Both the position numbers and the translations under genes were made by a program. Positions 26,048-35,027 of a DNA stretch of 47,948 nucleotides are shown in pieces. Within the stretch, counting starts at the first letter, position 1, and every line of letters begins with the position of its first letter. The notes below the pieces were generated by a model, which had not been told where the DNA came from, made no database searches, and saw only the letters and a list, made by a program, of their open reading frames with translations. The DNA comes from Desulfovibrio sp. (GTDB lineage Bacteria; Desulfobacterota; Desulfovibrionia; Desulfovibrionales; Desulfovibrionaceae): assembly GCF_019424165.1 (NCBI RefSeq), contig NZ_JAHZAA010000014.1:1-47948 (forward strand), read 5' to 3'.

Positions 26048-27436
26048 ATGAAACTGGATAAAAAACAGCCCGGCGTGCCGGGCATAGTCAATCTGCCGGA
26101 GCCTGCCCCCGGCAAGGGCGGGCGTAAAGTGGCTGTTCTGGCCCTTCTGGCTGTGCTGCTTGTGGGTGGCGCGGCGTTCTGGCTCTCGCGGGACAAGGAT
26201 ACGCGCGACCAGTGGCGCGAACAGGCCGCCGCCGTTATCGACAATGCCACAAGCGGTACGCCGCTGGCAGGGGTGAGCGGCGTGTTGCGCGATGCCCCGC
26301 CGCCTCCGCCGCCTTCGGTGGTCAGCCCCTATACGGCTCCGGGAACGTTGGCCGGCCAGAACGTGCAGGGCAGTGTGCCTTCGCCTTCGGATATGGCTGC
26401 GCAGGGCAGCACCGCCGCGCCTTTTGCCGGGGCAGACACACCCGGACAGCCGGGGCCGCGTGTTACCGAAGACAGCCGCGTGCGCCCGCAGTTTGTGGAA
26501 AGCCTGGCGGCCTATCTTGTTTCGCGTTTCAAGCCCGGCCCACGGGGTGGAACGCTCAATGCTTCGGTGCAGAGCGTGAACCAGCGTTTTGGCTCCAAAC
26601 TTACGGGTCTTGCTGACGGTGATGCCGGTGGCAGGGCGGCCCTGCTGCGCTATGCTTTTCATCCCACCATGGTGCAGGGGCTTTACAGCCTTTATGTGGA
26701 TCGCTTTATGGAGGCCATAGCGCGTGAGGCGCGCGCCAGGGACTTCAACGCCGAGCAGACGCATCAGCTTGAAATGGCGCTTGCGGGCCGCTTTGTGATG
26801 CTGGCCGGAGCGCTGGAAGGCGTGGCGGCCACGCCCGACCTGGATGCCCGCTTGCGGCAGGTGGACGCGGCGGCGCGCAATGCCGTGGAAATAAACGGGC
26901 AAATGGCTGAAGCCGTTTTTGATTATGACCAGTTGCGTGAGTCCGGCGCTTCGCAGTCGCAGCTCGGCACGGCCCAGTTGCGTGTGGATGGCCTTGGCGC
27001 GCGCTTCCGGCGGGCGCTGGAAGAGCAGGCCACCGCGCAGCGGGCGCTGGTAAGCGCCATTCGTCGTGGAGCCGGTCAGGCTATGGACGACGATGAACTT
27101 ATCTTTGTGGCCCGTTGGGCAGACCGCCGCCTGAAGCAGGACCCGCAGGCCATGAGCGCGGTGCGGACATCGGCAGGCGTTTTGCGCGACCTTGCCCGGC
27201 GTTGCGCCCAGGCCGCCACAGGTACGCCTGCTGCTACTGTCCGCACGCCGGAGACAGGGCAGGGGGCTTTGCCTTCGCCGTCAGCGGCTCCATCATCCGC
27301 GCTGCCCGCCGCCGCTTCTGTTCCGCAGGCTCCGGCAGTGTCCACTGTGCCGCATGCTTCTCCGGCGCTTTCGCCGCCCCCGGCGCGGCCCGAGGCCGTG
27401 GATGCACCTGTTCGGGTGGGCGGTCAGGGACGTTGA
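26048..27436 (+). CDS. Membrane-anchored protein of unknown function
   Basis: 462 aa from ATG 26048, preceded by AAGGAG 6 bases upstream. A short cytosolic N-terminus is followed by one transmembrane helix (about residues 28-46, VAVLALLAVLLVGGAAFWL). Then come a Pro-rich stretch, a helical, charge-rich central domain (about 140-370) and a Pro/Ala-rich tail. This is a single-pass inner-membrane protein with a periplasmic domain. I do not recognise a family. It overlaps the start of the cobU-type gene by four bases, so the two may be coupled, but no shared pathway is evident. Confidence 0.75.
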   Translation: MKLDKKQPGVPGIVNLPEPAPGKGGRKVAVLALLAVLLVGGAAFWLSRDKDTRDQWREQAAAVIDNATSGTPLAGVSGVLRDAPPPPPPSVVSPYTAPGTLAGQNVQGSVPSPSDMAAQGSTAAPFAGADTPGQPGPRVTEDSRVRPQFVESLAAYLVSRFKPGPRGGTLNASVQSVNQRFGSKLTGLADGDAGGRAALLRYAFHPTMVQGLYSLYVDRFMEAIAREARARDFNAEQTHQLEMALAGRFVMLAGALEGVAATPDLDARLRQVDAAARNAVEINGQMAEAVFDYDQLRESGASQSQLGTAQLRVDGLGARFRRALEEQATAQRALVSAIRRGAGQAMDDDELIFVARWADRRLKQDPQAMSAVRTSAGVLRDLARRCAQAATGTPAATVRTPETGQGALPSPSAAPSSALPAAASVPQAPAVSTVPHASPALSPPPARPEAVDAPVRVGGQGR

Positions 27437-28194
27437 GCGCGCCTTGTGTTTTTTTTGTGGGCGGCACGCGCAGCGGAAAAAGCGGCATGGCCCAGCGCTG
27501 GGCCGAAGCCGTGGCCCCGCAGCGGCTGTATCTTGCGACCTGCCGGGCGGAAGATGAAGAAATGAACCGGCGCGTGGCCCGGCATCAGGCCATGCGCGGG
27601 CCGGGCTGGCACTGTCTTGAAGAACCTCTGGACCTTGCGGGCGCTTTTGACCGCATTTTTGCGGATGTTGCGCAGGCGGGCGCGACGGTTACAGGTGTGC
27701 ATGGCGGCCTGCCCGCTTGTGTGTCCGCTGACATGCCTGCCGAAGTTGTGGGTAAAGTGCCTGGTCTTGGTCTGTCCGGTGTACAGCTTGGGATAAAGCC
27801 AGGAATGCGGCCCGAAATGCTGTCCGAAATGGAGCATGGCGCACGGCCTGAGCAGGAGGCTGCCCAGCAATCTGCTCCGAAGCCGGGCGTTCTCCTGCTG
27901 GACTGCATAAGTTTGTGGATTGCCAATCTGTTGGCCTGTGACCTGGGGCAGGAAGATATTTTACGCAAGGTGTCGGCCCTCGGCGAGCGGCTGGCAGCGC
28001 CCCCCTTGCCCGTGGCGGTGGTCAGCGCCGAAACGGGGCTGGGGCTTGTACCCATGTCGCCGTTGGCGCGGGCCTTCAATGACGTTCTGGGTCTGGCCAA
28101 TCAGGAACTGGCGCGAGCCTGCCACCATGTTGTTTTTGTCAGTTGCGGTCTGCCCCTGCCTCTCAAGGGGGGGCTGCCGGAGGGATTATGCTGA
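27433..28194 (+). CDS. cobU: Adenosylcobinamide kinase / guanylyltransferase (CobU type) with insertion
   Basis: 253 aa from TTG 27433, which overlaps the previous stop; no ATG is available ahead of the P-loop. Walker A GGTRSGKS lies at 10-17. The guanylylated His is in the RRVARHQAMRGPGW block, and the family motifs DCISLWIANLL, ETGLGLVPMSPLARAFND and NQELA follow. It makes adenosyl-GDP-cobinamide in cobalamin assembly. CobU proteins are normally ~180 aa. The excess is a ~70-residue Gly/Pro/Met-rich insertion just before the DCISLW strand. The start codon is uncertain. Confidence 0.85.
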   Translation: MSAPCVFFVGGTRSGKSGMAQRWAEAVAPQRLYLATCRAEDEEMNRRVARHQAMRGPGWHCLEEPLDLAGAFDRIFADVAQAGATVTGVHGGLPACVSADMPAEVVGKVPGLGLSGVQLGIKPGMRPEMLSEMEHGARPEQEAAQQSAPKPGVLLLDCISLWIANLLACDLGQEDILRKVSALGERLAAPPLPVAVVSAETGLGLVPMSPLARAFNDVLGLANQELARACHHVVFVSCGLPLPLKGGLPEGLC

Positions 28195-28877
28195 AATGTA
28201 TCTGCTTTTGTGGCGGCACGGCTCATGGGAGGGCCATGCCGACGGTGTTGCTGCGCCTTTTTTTGCTGACACTATGCTTTGGGCTTGCTGCGCCGTCCCA
28301 GGCCGCAGGCGCGGCAGCCGCCGCGCGGCAGTGCGTGGTGCAGGCGGGCAAGGCTGTGGACAGCGCCGATGCCGCAGCCTTTGAAAGACTTGTGGATGTG
28401 GATGCGATTCTGGCCGCTGCCCTTGATATCTTTGTACAGCGGGCGCGGGATCCCAGGGTGGCGGAAGAACTGCCGCCCATGCTGGCTATTCTGTTTGCGC
28501 AGGCGGCACCCGGCGAGCAGGGCAATGCCACGGTGCGCGCCGTGCTGCTGAGCGAATCCCGTGCTTTTGTCATGAACGGCATAAGCTCCGGGGCTTTTGC
28601 CGGGCGCAGGGTCGAGGGCCGCGCCGCCCAGGGGGTGCTGGCGCCGCTTTTTGCCGATGCCTCCACTGGTCGCAAGGAAGTGCGGCAGGTGGGCGAAGCC
28701 CGCGCCAAGAACGGCGACTGGCTGGTTCCGTTTACGGTGTATGACCACGGCAATGGCGAAAATTACCGGGTGACCGGGCGTGTACGCTTTAATGACGGCA
28801 AAGCCCGTCTTGTGGCGGTGGAAAATCTGGACGCCCTCATGGGGCAGGTAGCCGACGAAAGCCGCAGTATGCAATAA
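28188..28877 (+). CDS. Exported protein of unknown function
   Basis: 229 aa from ATG 28188, which overlaps the end of cobU and has GGAG 5 bases upstream. An alternative ATG at 28236 directly precedes a signal peptide (MPTVLLRLFLLTLCFGLAAPSQA). The mature part is a helical domain followed by a beta-rich C-terminal region (RVTGRVRFNDGKARLVAVENLD). It is probably periplasmic. No family was recognised with confidence. It may form a short operon with the two genes before it. Confidence 0.7.
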   Translation: MLKCICFCGGTAHGRAMPTVLLRLFLLTLCFGLAAPSQAAGAAAAARQCVVQAGKAVDSADAAAFERLVDVDAILAAALDIFVQRARDPRVAEELPPMLAILFAQAAPGEQGNATVRAVLLSESRAFVMNGISSGAFAGRRVEGRAAQGVLAPLFADASTGRKEVRQVGEARAKNGDWLVPFTVYDHGNGENYRVTGRVRFNDGKARLVAVENLDALMGQVADESRSMQ

Positions 28878-28894
28878 ACCAACCCGAGGTTTAG

Positions 28895-29335
28895 ATGCGT
28901 ATCTCTGTTGATAATCGCCACAGGATAGTGCTGTTGCTCTTTGTTATCGTTGACCATTTCATATGGCTGCATGGCGGGCATTGTGAACAGGCGTCGTTTG
29001 CCTATGTTGTCCTGACGGAGTGCCTGCGGATTTTTGTGGGCATTGCTCTTGTGGTAAGCTTTTTTTATAAAAATATTCTGGAGATAAGCGTTAATTTTAT
29101 ATTATCTTACTGCGTAATTATGATGTTGTTAAACTTTATTGGCGGTACGGATAAAACGAACTTTTCCGAAGTGCCCGGCTCGGTGGACAATGTTTTTTGG
29201 TTCAAAAAAAACCGCCTTGTTCCCATTGATCACGGATTTCTTGCGGCTGTAATTTATTTATACTTTATATTAAGTGCATATTTCTTTTCTGGAAAATATA
29301 TTAATAAAAACAAAATGATAAAGGCCAAGCAATAG
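28895..29335 (+). CDS. Small AT-rich membrane protein, likely acquired
   Basis: 146 aa with about four hydrophobic segments (for example RIVLLLFVIVDHFIWL and FLAAVIYLYFILSAYFF) and a basic Lys-rich tail. Base composition is far more AT-rich than the neighbours and codon use is different. It ends in a terminator and abuts the phage cluster, so it may be a phage-carried cargo gene or an earlier insertion. No family was recognised. A GAGG element precedes the ATG. Confidence 0.7.
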   Translation: MRISVDNRHRIVLLLFVIVDHFIWLHGGHCEQASFAYVVLTECLRIFVGIALVVSFFYKNILEISVNFILSYCVIMMLLNFIGGTDKTNFSEVPGSVDNVFWFKKNRLVPIDHGFLAAVIYLYFILSAYFFSGKYINKNKMIKAKQ

Positions 29336-29362
29336 CTTGGTTACCGCTATTGCTTGGCCTTT
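29320..29362. terminator. Terminator between the membrane gene and the phage cluster
   Basis: A perfect 17-bp stem (arms start AAAGGCCAAGC and end GCTTGGCCTTT) with a 9-base loop overlaps the end of the preceding gene. A and T runs on both flanks let it stop transcription from both sides, including the phage late operon, which ends at 29381. Confidence 0.85.
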
Positions 29363-29380
29363 ATGTTCAATCATACTATG

Positions 29381-29732
29381 TTATTTATTTTTACTGCTCT
29401 TTTTGCCCTTGGTGGTTGCCTCTTTGAGTAATTTAGCACCGAATTTTATTATGTAACTCTGCGCATCAGGATGGTTTATAAAACCACTTCCCATTTTTTC
29501 CGCTTCGGGCTTGAGAGCCTTTTGCAGCATCTCGATTTTTTTTTGTTTTTTCCGGATGCCCATAGGGGTAAGACCACCACGGGCGCAAGGCGTCAAGTAT
29601 ACCGCTGGAAGCGCCGCCAGCGTCTGTGACCGTGTTTTGGGCGGCCGCAACCAGCGTACCCTTGGCAAAAGCCTCTGACGCGCACCAGCCGTCTGTTCCG
29701 GCAAAGAATCCAGCACCTCTGCCTCCACCCAT
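29381..29732 (-). pseudogene. Small phage gene split by a frameshift
   Basis: The gene starts at ATG 29732 with a strong AAGGAGG 8 bases upstream. It reads a Gly-rich N-terminus (MGGGRGAGFFAGTDGWC...) for about 58 codons. The natural continuation, a Lys-rich coiled segment (KKQKKIEMLQKALKPEAEKMG) ending KKSSKNK at 29381, lies in another frame. The switch falls at runs of six and nine A with one C between, at about 29537-29552, a classic slippage site. In the first frame the product is 88 aa and ends at 29466. It may be a mutation, a sequencing error or two overlapping genes. The product is unknown; position suggests a last virion-type gene. Confidence 0.5.
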
Positions 29733-29829
29733 TACGCAGCCTCCTTACGAACAGAAAATGCGTAATATGGCAGTTCAATGAGTTCCGGCCCTAACGCTTC
29801 CCTTCCCCATAAAATATCTCAAAAATATT

Positions 29830-30405
29830 TCAGGGCAGCAGCGGCCCGCGCGTGCCGAGGGTGTAGAAATTCCGGCCCATGCGGTTGGCCCCGTTGAGCA
29901 GGGTGGTGGTCAGGCCCAGATAGTCGGTCTGGGCGTGGTTGTTAAGGCTTTCGGCATTCAGCATGGCCCCGGCGGACTGGTTGCGCAGGTTCCAGGCGCG
30001 CAGTTGCTGGCCGTAGGCCGCGTCCGCGCCCTGCTGTTCCTGCGACAGGGCATCAAGTTCGCCTTTTTCCGCCGTATCCATGATCTGGTCCAGTTGGCTT
30101 CCGGCGTCTGCCTGCGCGCCCGAGGCAGAAGCCTGCGCCCGCTGGCTGCCGATGATGCGGGCGGCCTCCTGCCGTTTTTTGACCGCAGATTCATACCCGG
30201 CCTGCTTTTCGCGCCGGGCGGCCTCATCGGCCAGTTCGGCGCTTTGCCCAGCCTGACGCGCGTTGCGTTCTGCCAGTTTGGACTGGTATTCGGCCTGCTG
30301 GCGGCGGCTTTCTGCCTGCTGGATGGAACTGACCGTACCCACTGCGGCCCCGGCCAGGGCCATGGCCGCGGTAATGGCGGCGGCTGTGCCGCTTGCTATG
30401 GCCAT
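29830..30405 (-). CDS. Internal virion protein-like (T7 gp14-type)
   Basis: 191 aa. An Ala/Gly-rich N-terminal hydrophobic stretch (about 8-28) is followed by a long Gln/Ala/Glu-rich helix. This organisation is typical of small podovirus internal core proteins that form the DNA ejection channel through the cell envelope. Position after the tail genes agrees. There is no sequence signature strong enough to be sure of the family. Its ATG overlaps the stop of the GNAT gene by one base. Confidence 0.6.
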   Translation of the reverse strand: MAIASGTAAAITAAMALAGAAVGTVSSIQQAESRRQQAEYQSKLAERNARQAGQSAELADEAARREKQAGYESAVKKRQEAARIIGSQRAQASASGAQADAGSQLDQIMDTAEKGELDALSQEQQGADAAYGQQLRAWNLRNQSAGAMLNAESLNNHAQTDYLGLTTTLLNGANRMGRNFYTLGTRGPLLP

Positions 30406-30863
30406 CAGCGTATCTCCTTGTGCCAGACGGTTTCGGTATGGTGCGCGCCCAGGCGCCGGTACAGGGCATCACAGGGGCGCGAGGCGGGCGAGCTGTACTG
30501 CACAAGGCCCGCGCCGCGTTGCCTGAGCGCTGTTTCGGCATGGCGCAGCAGGCGCAGGGCCGTGAAGCCGCCACGGGCCTGTGGGGCCAGATACAGGCCA
30601 TCCAGTGCGGCCAGAAGCGTCTGCGGACGGTGCGGGCAGGGTACAAGGGTAAAGGCCGCATAGCCAGCCAGAGTACCGTTTGGCGTGCGCGCGGCGCTGA
30701 CGTGCAGCATGTTCAGTGTTTCCAGATGTTGGTAGCGCTCTGTGTCAAGCCGATAGTCGGCCTGGCCGTGCAGAGGGGCTTCCACCTCGTTCCAGTGCGC
30801 GGCGGCGAGGTTGTGGGCCTCATGTTGTATATCAGCGAAGGTTTCACTGTGTATGGCAGGCAT
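30405..30863 (-). CDS. GNAT-family acetyltransferase, phage-borne
   Basis: 152 aa. The GNAT core is visible: LDGLYLAPQARGGFTALRLLRHAE, which covers the acetyl-CoA-binding R/Q-x-x-G-x-G/A region in a variant form (QARGGFTA), and a C-terminal SRPCDALYRRLGAHHTETVW segment of the usual kind. AGGAGG lies 5 bases upstream of the ATG. Such enzymes are common passengers in podovirus tail regions; the target is unknown. Confidence 0.7.
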   Translation of the reverse strand: MPAIHSETFADIQHEAHNLAAAHWNEVEAPLHGQADYRLDTERYQHLETLNMLHVSAARTPNGTLAGYAAFTLVPCPHRPQTLLAALDGLYLAPQARGGFTALRLLRHAETALRQRGAGLVQYSSPASRPCDALYRRLGAHHTETVWHKEIR

Positions 30864-31075
30864 GACATCCTCCTGTTAAAACTGGTTGCCTTTGCAGTGC
30901 GTTGTGGGGAGGGCTTTTTTGAAAAAGGGGCGTCTCGTCCACGTCCGCCCTAAAACTTTTATTTCAGCATGTTATAGAGACGTTACATAGCTGAGGCGGG
31001 CCGGCAGCAGGCCTTGGAGGCAATATACTGCCCGTGGGAAATTGATCCGGGGGGCGTGCGGTATGGAAGGCGGCG
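30864..31075. other. Gap in the phage late operon
   Basis: 212 bases between the tail tube B-like gene and the GNAT gene, both on the minus strand. No gene, strong hairpin or clear promoter was seen. Confidence 0.5.
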
Positions 31076-33145
31076 TCAGGAAAAGTTTACCTCCAGCACC
31101 AGAGACAGCAGCCTGAAGGGCAGGGGCCTGTCCTGCACCAGCCACAAACTGCCGGAAGTCTCCCACGAGCCGCCGGGCGCAAACGACACTTCGCCGGAAT
31201 AGGGCAGAACAGCCTGACCCCAGTGATCCGGCAAAAAGGGCAGATCATACAGTTCATGCCTGTCCGGGCCGTACTTGCCGCCCACGCTCCGGTACAGGCG
31301 CGCCGTGCACATGCCGTAGGCGCGCTGGCGGCCAAGGCTTGTGCCGTACTGGCTGTCGTGCTCCACAGGCAGGCATGAAAGAGCCGAGGCGTAAGGCAGG
31401 CCCGCCTGTACCACGCTTGCCGCATAGGGCAGGTTTATGCGGCCCTGATGTACCACGCAGCCTTCCACCGGGCTGCCGTCTGCCAGCACGGCCAGCTCGC
31501 AGCCTTCAAGATGATCCAGGCCCTCCAGGGTCAGGGCGGGGGCGGGAAGCCGGAACGTCAGGCCGCAGTCCGCAAAGTACGCTTCTTCCACAGGTTCGTG
31601 GTCTTGCCACTGATCCGCCAGACGCTCCAGAAAGATGCGCGGCTGCCCGTCAATGCGGCGTTCCGTCACCAGCATGAGGGTGTCGCCTTTTTCGCCGGAA
31701 ATGGCCGCTGCCGAAAGTACCCTGCCTTGCGTGATCTGGCGCGACCAGCCCCAGATATCGTGCTCTTTCATATAGGTGAAGGCCAGCAGCAGGCCGTCGT
31801 CACGCACGCACCAGATGGTAGACCCCGGCGTCTGCTGGTAGGCCCACTGAAGGATGGTATGCCCTTCAAAAAGGTGCGGGGCCATGATGGAAAGGTCGTT
31901 GCCCGCGTAACCGTCCTTTTCCAGTGAGTAGAAAAGGTCGCGCACGCGGGAGCCGTGACGCTGCACATGCAGGATGGAGTTGCCGATAATGATGGGCGCA
32001 AGGCCCGCGCTGCCCCAGTAGCTCTGGGCCGTGATGCTGATATTGCCTGCGGTTATGGATGCGCCGTCGCCGCCTGAGGCCTTGTATTCACTGCCCGACG
32101 TGCCGATGAGCAGGTCGCCGAAGCTGGCTGCCCAGGTGACGGCATCGATGGCGCCGGAGGCAATGAGGTATTCCACAGGGTCGTCATCCTGCAATGGTCT
32201 TGATTTACGGAAGTTTTCAAAGTCTCCCACGCGCGACATGTAAAATGCCTGCGGGTTTTTGGGGGTGGCGGCCAGAACCATACGCTGCTGATGAAAGGCC
32301 ACAATGCCGGGATAGTTGCCGTCGGCGAACGGATCCCAGTCTTCCTTGGGCGTATCGGCGGTGTCGGCCTGATAGTTCTGGTCATTGAAATGCAGGCCGC
32401 CGGATACGCCGATAAAGCCGAAGTAGCCCGCTTCTTCCCTGTAGATATTGTATTCCACGGCTCCTTCCACTGCGGCCCAGCTTATGGTTGCGCTGTTGCC
32501 CTGCACCCAGTCGGACGGGTGGCGGCCATTGGCGCACTGCCCGGCGGGCGAAGGAAGGGACTCGCGCCCGGCGGCATCCACGGCAGCAACCTTGTAGCGC
32601 AGGGTATAGCTGCCCGCGCTGCCGGAAAATGTCACCGAAGGCAATTCGGGCGCAGCAAGGGATGCGTTGAGCGCCACTTTTTCAAGGCTCCAGGCATAAG
32701 CCGACCCTGCGGATTGCGTCTGGTTTTCCGGCGCATCGCGCCGTACTACCTTGTGCAAGGGATGGTTGCTGTGGGCCAGGTACACGGTATCACCCACCTG
32801 GGCGTAGGAAATATCCTGCAACTCGCCGGGGGCGTAGGGCGTTTCAATCACAGGAATATTTTCAAGACCCTGTTCGCCCGCGATGTGCAGGCTGTGACTG
32901 CCGAAAACAAGCACAAAATTCTGGCTGGTCAGGGCATTGAAACTGAAAGGGATGAGAACGGAATGCCCGTCCAGATTTGCCACAAAGCGCGTGCCGGGCC
33001 GCCGGGCCGCGTCGCCGTGCAGACCGGGCAGCATGTTTTCCATGCAGGACAGGCAGTTGCGGTAACGGGCCAGGTCATAACGCGCAGACAGGGTGGGCGC
33101 TATTTCGCCGCCGGTAAAGTTGTTGCAGGCAATGCGGATGGGCAT
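31076..33145 (-). CDS. Tail tubular protein B-like phage protein
   Basis: 689 aa from ATG 33145, which has GGAGGT 6 bases upstream; an in-frame start at 33172 would overlap the chaperone gene. The N-terminus (NNFTGGEIAPTLSARYDLARYRNCLSCMENMLPGLHGDAARRPGTRF) is typical of large podovirus tail or stabilisation proteins that follow the adaptor and form the nozzle. Predominantly beta-strand content is expected. It is the largest gene of the cluster. Confidence 0.75.
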   Translation of the reverse strand: MPIRIACNNFTGGEIAPTLSARYDLARYRNCLSCMENMLPGLHGDAARRPGTRFVANLDGHSVLIPFSFNALTSQNFVLVFGSHSLHIAGEQGLENIPVIETPYAPGELQDISYAQVGDTVYLAHSNHPLHKVVRRDAPENQTQSAGSAYAWSLEKVALNASLAAPELPSVTFSGSAGSYTLRYKVAAVDAAGRESLPSPAGQCANGRHPSDWVQGNSATISWAAVEGAVEYNIYREEAGYFGFIGVSGGLHFNDQNYQADTADTPKEDWDPFADGNYPGIVAFHQQRMVLAATPKNPQAFYMSRVGDFENFRKSRPLQDDDPVEYLIASGAIDAVTWAASFGDLLIGTSGSEYKASGGDGASITAGNISITAQSYWGSAGLAPIIIGNSILHVQRHGSRVRDLFYSLEKDGYAGNDLSIMAPHLFEGHTILQWAYQQTPGSTIWCVRDDGLLLAFTYMKEHDIWGWSRQITQGRVLSAAAISGEKGDTLMLVTERRIDGQPRIFLERLADQWQDHEPVEEAYFADCGLTFRLPAPALTLEGLDHLEGCELAVLADGSPVEGCVVHQGRINLPYAASVVQAGLPYASALSCLPVEHDSQYGTSLGRQRAYGMCTARLYRSVGGKYGPDRHELYDLPFLPDHWGQAVLPYSGEVSFAPGGSWETSGSLWLVQDRPLPFRLLSLVLEVNFS

Positions 33146-33147
33146 GG

Positions 33148-33645
33148 CTATACCTCCGGCATATGCGGCCACTGCGTCAGTTCGCCGCCACCGTCAAAGG
33201 GGGCGCCGGGCTTCCCCGGCAGGTCGCGCAAGGCTTGCCTGCAGGTTTTGACAGCTTCAAGCGATTCGGGATTGATGGGATAGTCCGCCAGCAGGTATTT
33301 ATCAGTGGCGGCAAGGCGGGCGTCGCGCTCTGCACGCAGTCGCGCCGCTCTGGCCGCCGTACTGTTGTGTTCTGCAAGGCGGGCTGCTTCGGCTGCTTCG
33401 ACCTCGCGCTCAAGACGTTCTTTCTCCGCCTGCCACAGCGCCACATACGGGGCCACTTCGTCTGTATAGGCCGTGATGTCGGCAACAGGCAGGGGCCAGT
33501 TAAAATCGTCGGCCCATTCCATATGCCCCTGCTGCCCGTCCCACTGAAGCGCATGCAGGTTCAACGGGGCGGAAAAATCGAAAACAAGGGGCAGGCCATC
33601 CACAATAATGAGCTTGTCTGCGGGAACTACAGTTACTGTAGGCAT
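33148..33645 (-). CDS. Phage tail assembly chaperone-like protein
   Basis: 165 aa. The C-terminal half has a charged helix with many Ala/Arg and the motif RDARLAATDKYLLADYPI, then RQALRDLPGKPGAPFDGGGELTQWP. This closely fits the tail (fibre) assembly chaperone pattern (RD.RLAATDW...YRQALRDLP...WP). It lies directly after the tail fibre gene, as these proteins usually do, and is probably needed to fold or attach the fibre. Confidence 0.8.
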   Translation of the reverse strand: MPTVTVVPADKLIIVDGLPLVFDFSAPLNLHALQWDGQQGHMEWADDFNWPLPVADITAYTDEVAPYVALWQAEKERLEREVEAAEAARLAEHNSTAARAARLRAERDARLAATDKYLLADYPINPESLEAVKTCRQALRDLPGKPGAPFDGGGELTQWPHMPEV

Positions 33646-33654
33646 AATATTTCC

Positions 33655-34917
33655 TTATATGGTTTTCATAACGAAAATTGCTGCACAAAACGGCATGTAG
33701 TTGCTGGCTGCCGTGACAGAAACAGTTGACAAGTCGTGGGCATGCGCTCCGTTTCCCCCATTCCCTCCTGTTGATGCGGTGGTCGTATTACTGTAAGCTC
33801 CGCTACTGCTACTATAATACCCATAGCTGTTAGTGCTATTATATGAGGTATACGAGTGACCGTGATGGGGTATTTGCCCTATAGACAGCGTTGTCTGGCT
33901 GGTTGCGCCACTCACAGTATGGGTATGTGATGTGCTTCCCCCCAATGTGCCTTCCTGGTCATTACTCTCTGCCCCCAAAAGCACTCGGCCCATCAGGTTT
34001 GGCACTACGCCGCCTTTGCCGTCATTGCCGCCATCGCACAGCAGCCAGTCTTCCCGTGCTGCCGTTTCGCCGGGCATGATGGCCCGCCTTCCGTCACTGC
34101 CACCAAATGTTACGCCCCAGATGGGGATAGGCACATAAGGCGGAAAGGCATCCCAGTACGCGATATGCAATGCACCGCCGTCATCAACGGTCATGCCGGT
34201 TCCCGGCCTGACCGTGCCTGACGCTTCAGATGTTGCAAGGTTTACAGGCGTGACGGAGATAGTCCCGTCTGTTTCTACGGCAATACCCTCACCAGTCTTG
34301 ACCATGCCGAGTGTATCGGTTGTTGCCGGGCCTATATTGGCAAGATTTTGCGCCCGGTCGGCTTCTGTTTTTGCGCGATCGGCCTGACCGGTTGCCTGGG
34401 CAGCGCTTTTTTCGGCGGCCTCCGCACGCTGCCCGGCGGTGTTCATCGCTGCCTGGGCGGCATTGCGGGCAGCCTGGCAGTGGTCGCGGGCGGCAAAAAT
34501 GTTTTGCACCACATCCTGCGGGGTTTCGGAACTGGTGGCGGGAAGAATGACGGAGCGCCGCATCATCTCAAGCGTCTGCTGGCGTTCTGCCGTGGCCTGG
34601 TCCAGGGCGTCTTCAATGACCTGCGGATCAAAGCGCGAGGCCGAAACAAGGTTGACCTCCTGCGTGAAAGGCATGTTGCGGGTTATGGCCAGCTTCCAGC
34701 CGTTGGGCAGGGGGGCGTTCTGATGCAGGTAGGTAATTTCGCCTCCGGCAGCGCCGAGGTCTGCTGTCCAGCCGGAAGCTTCGGATGTGACTCCTTCCGG
34801 CGAGGTCAGGGTGACCACAAGCTGCGCGGCGGTCCAGACCCGAAAGAAAAATGGAAAGCTCGTGGCCGCATTGTTGCCTTCATATATGGCGCGGCTGGGG
34901 CTGTAGGGCATGGTCAT
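33655..34917 (-). CDS. Tail fibre with T7-type N-terminus and tail-collar domain
   Basis: 420 aa. The N-terminal ~110 residues (AIYEGNNAATSFPFFFRVWTAAQLVV) resemble the T7 tail fibre attachment domain. An Ala/Gln-rich coiled-coil shaft (about 120-200) follows, then a collar-type domain (DWLLCDGGNDGKGGVVPNLMGRVLLGA, GGSTSHTHTVSGA). The tip is Ser/Tyr/Asn/Gly-rich and low in complexity, ending NYMPFCAAIFVMK. It determines host binding. No repeat template or reverse transcriptase nearby suggests programmed diversity. Confidence 0.85.
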   Translation of the reverse strand: MTMPYSPSRAIYEGNNAATSFPFFFRVWTAAQLVVTLTSPEGVTSEASGWTADLGAAGGEITYLHQNAPLPNGWKLAITRNMPFTQEVNLVSASRFDPQVIEDALDQATAERQQTLEMMRRSVILPATSSETPQDVVQNIFAARDHCQAARNAAQAAMNTAGQRAEAAEKSAAQATGQADRAKTEADRAQNLANIGPATTDTLGMVKTGEGIAVETDGTISVTPVNLATSEASGTVRPGTGMTVDDGGALHIAYWDAFPPYVPIPIWGVTFGGSDGRRAIMPGETAAREDWLLCDGGNDGKGGVVPNLMGRVLLGAESNDQEGTLGGSTSHTHTVSGATSQTTLSIGQIPHHGHSYTSYNSTNSYGYYSSSSGAYSNTTTASTGGNGGNGAHAHDLSTVSVTAASNYMPFCAAIFVMKTI

Positions 34918-35027
34918 CCGGATATCCTCATTTTCAGGGTATTTTGTGTCGGAAATACCTGTTGGGAGCGGCGCAGCCAGCTTGTTGCAAGACTGGCCGG
35001 TACATGGCTGTGCAGGCTCCCGCCATT

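Noticed and set aside
33655..33900. Variable tip of a diversity-generating retroelement in the tail fibre, suggested by the BPP-1-like head genes
   Set aside because: No reverse transcriptase, template repeat or accessory gene is in the window. The tip is Ser/Tyr/Gly low-complexity of the collar type, not a C-type lectin fold.
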